Assembly (NCBI GenBank): GCA_035541995.1
Contig: DATKMG010000400.1
Span: 1-10,440, forward strand
Source: DATKMG01 sp035541995
GTDB taxonomy: Bacteria > Acidobacteriota > Terriglobia > Versatilivoradales > Versatilivoraceae
Direction: 5' to 3'
Length of the DNA: 10,440 nt
The position numbers were made by a program, and so were the translations under genes. Positions 6,798 to 10,440 of the stretch are shown piece by piece. Position 1 is the stretch's first letter. Each line of letters begins with the position of its first letter. A model generated the notes under the pieces. That model was not told the origin of the DNA. It saw only the letters and a program-made list of their open reading frames with translations, and searched no databases.

Positions 6798-6804
6798 TCA
6801 CCTC
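6798..6804 (-). promoter_or_regulatory. Ribosome binding site overlapping the preceding stop codon
   Basis: On the minus strand GAGGTGA contains the TGA stop of the ADP-ribosylglycohydrolase gene and lies seven bases before the isomerase ATG at 6790. It fixes the isomerase start and implies translational coupling of the two genes. Confidence 0.8.
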
Positions 6805-7820
6805 GCATTCTCGCGTTCAATGGTAAATTGTTTCGCTAGTTCGAGTATTCGGTTACGGCTTTCCACACGCTTCTTCCAGTCTTTGGGAATGGCATCGCTC
6901 CCTAACAGGGCACCGCTGATCGCCCCGGTGATTGAAGCAATGGAATCGGAGTCCCCGCTGTTGTTAGCGCCTTTCCGCACAGCCGCACTGTAATCGCCCG
7001 GGGAAATCAGCACGCAGGTTAACGCGCAGGCCAGAGCCTCTTCTGCGACCCATCCGCCCCCGATCACGCTGCATATATCAGGCGGGTTTTCCGACACAGC
7101 CCGAGGTACTTTCCGGAGTCCGGCCAGAAGTTGGTTCCATCCTTCCCTTAAGTACTCAATCGGACTGTTGAACTGCGCCCTTTCCCAAATTTCGCCGAAG
7201 CGCGGTTCCCAGGAATCGAGAGAGCTCTTCTCCAGGACTGCGATCCGATCCAGGTACTCAGTCGGCAGCACTCCCTGTACAGCCCAGGAGACGCAAAATG
7301 CTGTCACTTCGGCAGCCACCAGAGCCGTTGGGTGCGCATGGGTGACCAGGGCAGACGCCCGTGAAAACAGGCGAAGCCGCGAGGGCTGGTCAAAGAAATA
7401 GAGGCCCACCGGAGCGACTCGAATATTGGCCCCACAGCCCTTGGATTGCGGAATGCCCGACCGATCCCAGGGTGCCCCGGTTTCCAGGTTCTGACAAGCG
7501 CGGATGGTGGTGTTTCCGGGTGAACGGTCGTTTTCAGGACTTCTGAACCAGGCCACCAATTCCCGAGTAAACACCGCCAGAAAATCTTCGATCTCATGAC
7601 CTCCCGCTTCCAGCAATGCCTTCGCCATAGCCATAGACAGTTGCGTGTCATCCGAATGCAATGCCGGATTGCCGCGGAGATCCAGAATGCCTTCCGGGCC
7701 AAATCGCTGCTGGATTTCAGGGAAGGACAAGAACTCGGTAGGATAACCCAGAGCGTCCCCAATGGCCAAACCCAGAAAACACCCCTCAAATCGATCTTCC
7801 AGCGAGAGGTTAGAAACCAT
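6798..7820 (-). CDS. ADP-ribosylglycohydrolase family (ARH/DraG-like) protein
   Basis: This family hydrolyses ADP-ribose from proteins, nucleic acids or small molecules with two Mg2+ ions. The 340-residue product shows LGLAIGDALGYPTEF at about 16-30 and SDDTQLSMA at 56-64 (first metal-site acids D57, D58). It also has SRASALVTHAHPTALVAAE in the middle, GGGWVAEEALACAL, and the C-terminal NNSGDSDSIASITG (286-299) with D290 and D292 as the second set of metal ligands. All key residues are intact. The ATG at 7820 was chosen over the 43-residue longer frame because homology starts at LEDRFEGCFLG and the longer frame runs into truA on the other strand. No Shine-Dalgarno is visible; a perfect TATAAT lies six bases before the ATG, suggesting a leaderless transcript. 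No ADP-ribosyltransferase is encoded nearby, so the substrate is not indicated by context. It is cotranscribed with the isomerase gene. Confidence 0.93.
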   Translation of the reverse strand: MVSNLSLEDRFEGCFLGLAIGDALGYPTEFLSFPEIQQRFGPEGILDLRGNPALHSDDTQLSMAMAKALLEAGGHEIEDFLAVFTRELVAWFRSPENDRSPGNTTIRACQNLETGAPWDRSGIPQSKGCGANIRVAPVGLYFFDQPSRLRLFSRASALVTHAHPTALVAAEVTAFCVSWAVQGVLPTEYLDRIAVLEKSSLDSWEPRFGEIWERAQFNSPIEYLREGWNQLLAGLRKVPRAVSENPPDICSVIGGGWVAEEALACALTCVLISPGDYSAAVRKGANNSGDSDSIASITGAISGALLGSDAIPKDWKKRVESRNRILELAKQFTIERENAR

Positions 7821-7826
7821 GCGCGA

Positions 7827-7856
7827 ATTATAAATGATTTTGACGCGAAATCTCGA
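7827..7856 (-). promoter_or_regulatory. Promoter giving a probably leaderless ADP-ribosylglycohydrolase mRNA
   Basis: On the minus strand a perfect TATAAT (7832 down to 7827) is preceded after 18 bp by TCGAGA (7856 down to 7851), four of six matches to TTGACA. The ATG at 7820 begins seven bases after the last T, which is where transcription would be expected to start. No ribosome binding site fits in the six-base gap. Confidence 0.6.
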
Positions 7857-7865
7857 CCGCTTTCT

Positions 7866-7874
7866 TGCTAAACT
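7866..7874 (+). promoter_or_regulatory. Extended -10 element immediately before truA
   Basis: TGC followed by TAAACT (7869-7874) is an extended -10 with four of six hexamer matches. As on the opposite strand, six bases separate it from the ATG (7881) and no Shine-Dalgarno is present, so truA may also be leaderless. TTGACG at 7840-7845 is 23 bp away, too far to be its -35. Confidence 0.4.
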
Positions 7875-7880
7875 CTGGCT

Positions 7881-8663
7881 ATGCCAACGTCCAAACTCAC
7901 TATCGAATACAAAGGAACTCGTTATCAAGGCTGGCAAGAGCAGGCGCAAGGGCGCACAATACAGGCCGAACTGAAGTCTGCTGCCAGGGACCTCTTCAAA
8001 GAAGAGGTGGACCTGGCGGGTTCAGGGCGGACTGACGCGGGGGTTCATGCATTGGCCCAGGTGGCCCATATGCGCACCCTTCGGAAACGTCCACCGGAAC
8101 AAGTCCGCTATGGTTTGAACGAAAAGCTTCCACCGGATATCCACGTCCTCAAGGTGGAACTGGCAACCGAGCGATTCCACGCTCGCCACTCGGCCGTTTC
8201 CCGTTATTACTTGTACCAGGTATCGACCCGGCGAACGGCTTTTGCCAAAGATTATGTCTGGTGGGTCAAAGACTCATTGGACATAGAGAAGATGCAGATT
8301 TGCGCCCAGCTGTTCCAGGGACGCCACGATTTTCGTTCCTATTCAGAAAGAGCCGACGAACAGGGATCGACCATTGTCGTGGTCGACCAGGTTCGCTGTG
8401 ACCGGGTCGATGACTTGATCCTGATTCGATTCGGGGCTTCGCATTTTCTCTGGAAGATGGTCCGCCGCCTGGTCGGCGTGATGGTCCAGGTGGGCGCCGG
8501 GAAGCTCGAGATTGCTGACGCTGAGGATTTTCTTAAGAAATGGTCGCGAGATGTCGGACAGTATACGGCGCCAGCTTCCGGGCTGTTCCTGGAGAAGGTC
8601 ATCTATCCCGACGATTCTCCTCCCTCAGTTCTTCGGGCCGCTGTGCCTGTGTGTACGCCCTAA
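7881..8663 (+). CDS. truA: tRNA pseudouridine(38-40) synthase TruA
   Basis: TruA converts uridines 38, 39 and 40 of the tRNA anticodon stem to pseudouridine in the cytoplasm. The 260-residue length is normal. The catalytic segment is GSGRTDAGVHALAQ with the nucleophile D52. YKGTRYQGWQEQ (10-21) is the usual N-terminal motif, and FHARHSAVSRYYLYQVSTR matches the FHARxSAxxRxYxY signature. HFLWKMVRRLVGVMVQVGAGKL contains the conserved RNA-binding FLxxMVR segment, and APASGLFLEKVIYP is the usual C-terminal motif. The start has no Shine-Dalgarno (see the -10 element six bases upstream). It is transcribed alone, divergent from the ADP-ribosylglycohydrolase gene and convergent with the oxidoreductase at 8824. 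Identification is secure. Confidence 0.97.
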   Translation: MPTSKLTIEYKGTRYQGWQEQAQGRTIQAELKSAARDLFKEEVDLAGSGRTDAGVHALAQVAHMRTLRKRPPEQVRYGLNEKLPPDIHVLKVELATERFHARHSAVSRYYLYQVSTRRTAFAKDYVWWVKDSLDIEKMQICAQLFQGRHDFRSYSERADEQGSTIVVVDQVRCDRVDDLILIRFGASHFLWKMVRRLVGVMVQVGAGKLEIADAEDFLKKWSRDVGQYTAPASGLFLEKVIYPDDSPPSVLRAAVPVCTP

Positions 8664-8694
8664 AAAAATCGGCGACGAACAATCCCGGCATGTT

Positions 8695-8792
8695 CATTGG
8701 TCCCTACGGGACTCCCTCAATATTTGTACTTGCGTTCCCAGCGCTTCAGCGCTGGGAACGGAGCCACCAATGAGACGGAGTCCCGTAGGGAC
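8695..8792. repeat. Composite extragenic palindrome (REP/BIME-like element)
   Basis: Outer arms GTCCCTACGGGACTCC (8700-8715) and GGAGTCCCGTAGGGAC (8777-8792) are perfect 16-base reverse complements. Each arm is also a small hairpin by itself (GTCCC, three bases, GGGAC). Centred between them is a perfect 12-bp hairpin, CGTTCCCAGCGC (8733-8744) with GCGCTGGGAACG (8749-8760) and loop TTCA. A further inverted pair, CATTGGT (8695-8701) and ACCAATG (8766-8772), competes with the outer arms. The element fills most of the 160-bp spacer between two converging genes. This architecture matches REP/BIME-type repeats, which elsewhere are spread by RAYT (Y1 transposase) proteins; no such gene is in this window. 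It may also stop transcription from both sides, although no T-run follows. Confidence 0.85.
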
Positions 8793-8823
8793 GACGCAGA
8801 TTATCCCCGGCCAAGTCACTATA

Positions 8824-9861
8824 CTAGATTTCGATCATCCGTTTTTCGCGAGACGATTGGTAAATGGCGAGGATAATTTCAATGGCTTTGAGGCCTTCAC
8901 GGCCGCTGATGGCGGGATCGCGATGGTTCTGCAGCGCCTTGACCAAATCCTCGATTTGACGACGGTGTCCGCCCACATCCAGGGCAAGGGGATCAGCTGA
9001 TGCATTCGAAGTGTCTTTCTCAGTCAACCGGCTCAGCTCTTCTTCCTCCTCGCCTGCGTCTTTGAGTTTCCAGACCGTAATGTCATTCCCATCCAGGATG
9101 ACGCTGCCCTTTTCACCGTGGATCTCGACCCGACGCGAAAAGCCGGGGTAGAGAGATGTGGCTCCTTCAATGACGCCGATCGCTCCGTTTTTGAACTTTA
9201 ACACCGCTGCTGCAGTATCTTCTGCTTCGATCCCGATATGCAGCTTCTTTTCGGTGAACCCGAAGACCGAAGCAACAGGACCCATCAAATACTGGAGCAG
9301 ATCGATAGTGTGAATAGACTGGTTCATCAGTGCTCCACCTCCATCCAAGGCCCAGGTGCCTCGCCACGGGGTGGACTCGTAGTATTCGCGTGTCCGGAAC
9401 CACTTAATGTAGGCGTCGCCCATGATCAAACGTCCCAACCTGCCTCGATCGATGGCTTTTCTGATGATCTGAACTGCCGGTAGAAATCGGGACTGAAAGA
9501 TCGCGGCCAGTTTGACCCCAGCATCCTCGCAGGCGGAAACCAAGGCCTGGGCTTTTTCCAGAGTCACATCGATGGGTTTCTCCACGACAATATGTTTTCC
9601 AGCCTGGGCTACTTTGATGCCCAACCCGGCATGTGTGCCGCTAGGCGTGCAAAGGTTCACGACCTGGATATCGGAACGGGAGAGGAAGTCACTCAGGCTG
9701 GAAACCCACTCGACTTTGAACTCCTGGGCACGTTTTTCGGCACGCGCCGGAATCTCATCAAAAAAGGCAACCAGCCGGGCCCCCGGAACGAGCTGAATGG
9801 CTTGCGCATGAAACGAGGAAATATTTCCGCAACCAATAATGCCGAAACCGATCTCAGACAA
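8824..9861 (-). CDS. Gfo/Idh/MocA family NAD(P)-dependent oxidoreductase
   Basis: Members oxidise or reduce sugars, sugar acids, inositols or nucleotide sugars with NAD(P). The 345-residue product has an N-terminal Rossmann fold with GIIGCGNIS (7-15; G-x-G-x-x pattern), NLCTPSGTH (69-77) and the catalytic-lysine motif VEKPIDVT with K95. The C-terminal alpha/beta domain contains WRGTWALDGGGALMNQSIH (166-184) and D187, giving the usual H184/D187 catalytic pair. The WRGTWxLDGGGALMNQ block resembles UDP-N-acetylglucosaminuronate-type dehydrogenases (WlbA/WbpB-like), but this is not enough to name a substrate. The start is a TTG, accepted because a perfect AGGAGGT lies seven bases upstream (9869-9875) and the protein then begins right at its first strand. 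It lies 82 bp after a second member of the same family, probably in one operon. Confidence 0.9.
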   Translation of the reverse strand: MSEIGFGIIGCGNISSFHAQAIQLVPGARLVAFFDEIPARAEKRAQEFKVEWVSSLSDFLSRSDIQVVNLCTPSGTHAGLGIKVAQAGKHIVVEKPIDVTLEKAQALVSACEDAGVKLAAIFQSRFLPAVQIIRKAIDRGRLGRLIMGDAYIKWFRTREYYESTPWRGTWALDGGGALMNQSIHTIDLLQYLMGPVASVFGFTEKKLHIGIEAEDTAAAVLKFKNGAIGVIEGATSLYPGFSRRVEIHGEKGSVILDGNDITVWKLKDAGEEEEELSRLTEKDTSNASADPLALDVGGHRRQIEDLVKALQNHRDPAISGREGLKAIEIILAIYQSSREKRMIEI

Positions 9862-9868
9862 GGTGGAT

Positions 9869-9875
9869 ACCTCCT
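9869..9875 (-). promoter_or_regulatory. Strong Shine-Dalgarno that supports a TTG start
   Basis: On the minus strand AGGAGGT stands seven bases before TTG at 9861. It is the best ribosome binding site in the window and decides in favour of TTG as the start of the oxidoreductase; no ATG or GTG is near. Confidence 0.85.
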
Positions 9876-9943
9876 AGTGATCCAGTCTCAAAGAAGTTTG
9901 TCGTCACTTTCACATGATCCATCGGACGGCGTTTCGTAAGAGC

Positions 9944-10440
9944 TCAGTGCGCCTGAATCTCCGCAATTTCGACTACTTTACCAGATTTAGCCGATCGATA
10001 GGCTGCTTCAAGAATGATCGAGGCCGCCATGCCTACCTCGCCTGAAACACGGGGTTGCGAATCCTCACGAATCGCTCGATTGAAATCTTCTATAAGCGGT
10101 AGATGGACATTGTCAGCTTTGGGCAGGTCGAGGATTTCGCAATGATCAGTGACAACCTCCAAAAGAGGCCCATTCATAGGGGCGATCTTGAGTTTGCCAC
10201 CGGTCCCAAACACTTCAAATTCATCCATGGGCATCCTGACGCAGTGGCTGCCGAACACCAACACATGCAGTCCACTACCATACTGCAACAACAGGCTGGC
10301 GGTATCCTCCACCGGAATGTCCAGGACTCGCGTGGTAGTGTAAGCTGCTAGGGATTGAGGCAGCCCAAACAGCATCACCAAGACATCCAGCCGGTGACTG
10401 ACCATGTCCATTAAGAGTCCGCCACCTCCGCCTTCGGGCT
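9944..10440 (-). CDS. Gfo/Idh/MocA family oxidoreductase, C-terminal part (5' end beyond window)
   Basis: The frame is open to the right edge, so only the last ~165 residues are visible. The first visible residues are PEGGGGGLLMDMVSHRLDVL, the family's GG-x-L-x-D-x-x-x-H-x-x-D motif that carries the catalytic histidine and aspartate, so the gene certainly starts upstream of the window and not at the internal ATG at 10411. A beta-rich segment follows (VLDIPVEDTASLLLQYGSGL, then VFGTGGKLKI). The end, VSGEVGMAASIILEAAYRSAKSGKVVEI, aligns by eye with the end of the neighbouring oxidoreductase (ISGREGLKAIEIILAIYQSS). The Rossmann domain is not visible and the substrate is unknown. The downstream paralogue follows 82 bp later on the same strand. 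Confidence 0.88.
   Translation of the reverse strand, partial: PEGGGGGLLMDMVSHRLDVLVMLFGLPQSLAAYTTTRVLDIPVEDTASLLLQYGSGLHVLVFGSHCVRMPMDEFEVFGTGGKLKIAPMNGPLLEVVTDHCEILDLPKADNVHLPLIEDFNRAIREDSQPRVSGEVGMAASIILEAAYRSAKSGKVVEIAEIQAH

Noticed and set aside
7304..7789. 161-codon minus-strand frame within the ADP-ribosylglycohydrolase gene
   Set aside because: Alternative frame of a gene whose family motifs are all in the other frame.
7840..7845. TTGACG as a -35 box for truA
   Set aside because: It is 23 bp from the only plausible -10 (7869-7874), too far for a sigma70 promoter, and 17 bp downstream there is no -10-like hexamer.
8512..9000. 162-codon plus-strand frame running from truA through the palindrome into the oxidoreductase
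   Set aside because: It crosses the end of truA in another frame, the non-coding palindrome and the antisense of a well-supported gene.
1..10440. CRISPR array, tRNA or rRNA genes, integrase, transposase or toxin-antitoxin genes
   Set aside because: I read both strands for regular direct repeats with spacers, cloverleaf-like sequences and typical mobile-element proteins and saw none.

Overview
The window comes from a bacterial chromosome of moderate GC content and is densely coded with ordinary bacterial genes. The gene families point loosely to Acidobacteriota or a neighbouring phylum: a RimO/PgpA/CinA block with a YacG zinc-ribbon gene, an IPT plus NHL-type propeller protein, a secreted GH20-like hydrolase, and several Gfo/Idh/MocA and xylose-isomerase-like proteins. 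This assignment is inference from gene content only. I see no rRNA, tRNA, CRISPR, phage or insertion-sequence gene.

Region 1 (1-4057, all minus strand) reads as one housekeeping operon in the order rimO, yacG, pgpA, an IPT/beta-propeller gene, cinA. CinA runs off the left edge. Gene spacing is tight (3 bp and 22 bp) around pgpA. It opens up before cinA, where a 125-bp gap holds a degenerate heptanucleotide tandem repeat right in front of the cinA start.

Region 2 (4058-4486) is a 429-bp divergent intergenic region with candidate promoters in both directions and a hairpin in the long leader of the next gene. Region 3 (4487-5572, plus) is an exported GH20-like glycoside hydrolase. It converges on region 4 (5699-7820, minus), a two-gene unit of an ADP-ribosylglycohydrolase followed by an AP-endonuclease-2-type TIM-barrel sugar isomerase/epimerase. 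The Shine-Dalgarno of the second gene overlaps the stop codon of the first.

Region 5 starts at a 60-bp divergent spacer. There both the ADP-ribosylglycohydrolase and truA (7881-8663, plus) have a -10-like hexamer exactly six bases before their ATG and no Shine-Dalgarno, which suggests leaderless transcripts. truA converges on region 6, two tandem minus-strand Gfo/Idh/MocA oxidoreductases, the second of which is cut by the right edge. The convergent spacer holds the clearest non-coding structure in the window: a composite palindrome of about 98 bp (perfect 16-bp outer arms, 12-bp inner hairpin) that looks like a REP/BIME-type mobile extragenic repeat.

The left 4 kb is therefore core metabolism: ribosome modification, phospholipid synthesis and nucleotide repair. 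The rest mixes truA with a loose set of carbohydrate-handling genes (hydrolase, isomerase, two dehydrogenases) whose substrates cannot be read from the sequence. I found no convincing new multi-gene system. The best leads are the composite palindrome, the heptamer array before cinA, the apparently cytosolic propeller embedded in the housekeeping operon, and the double leaderless promoter.
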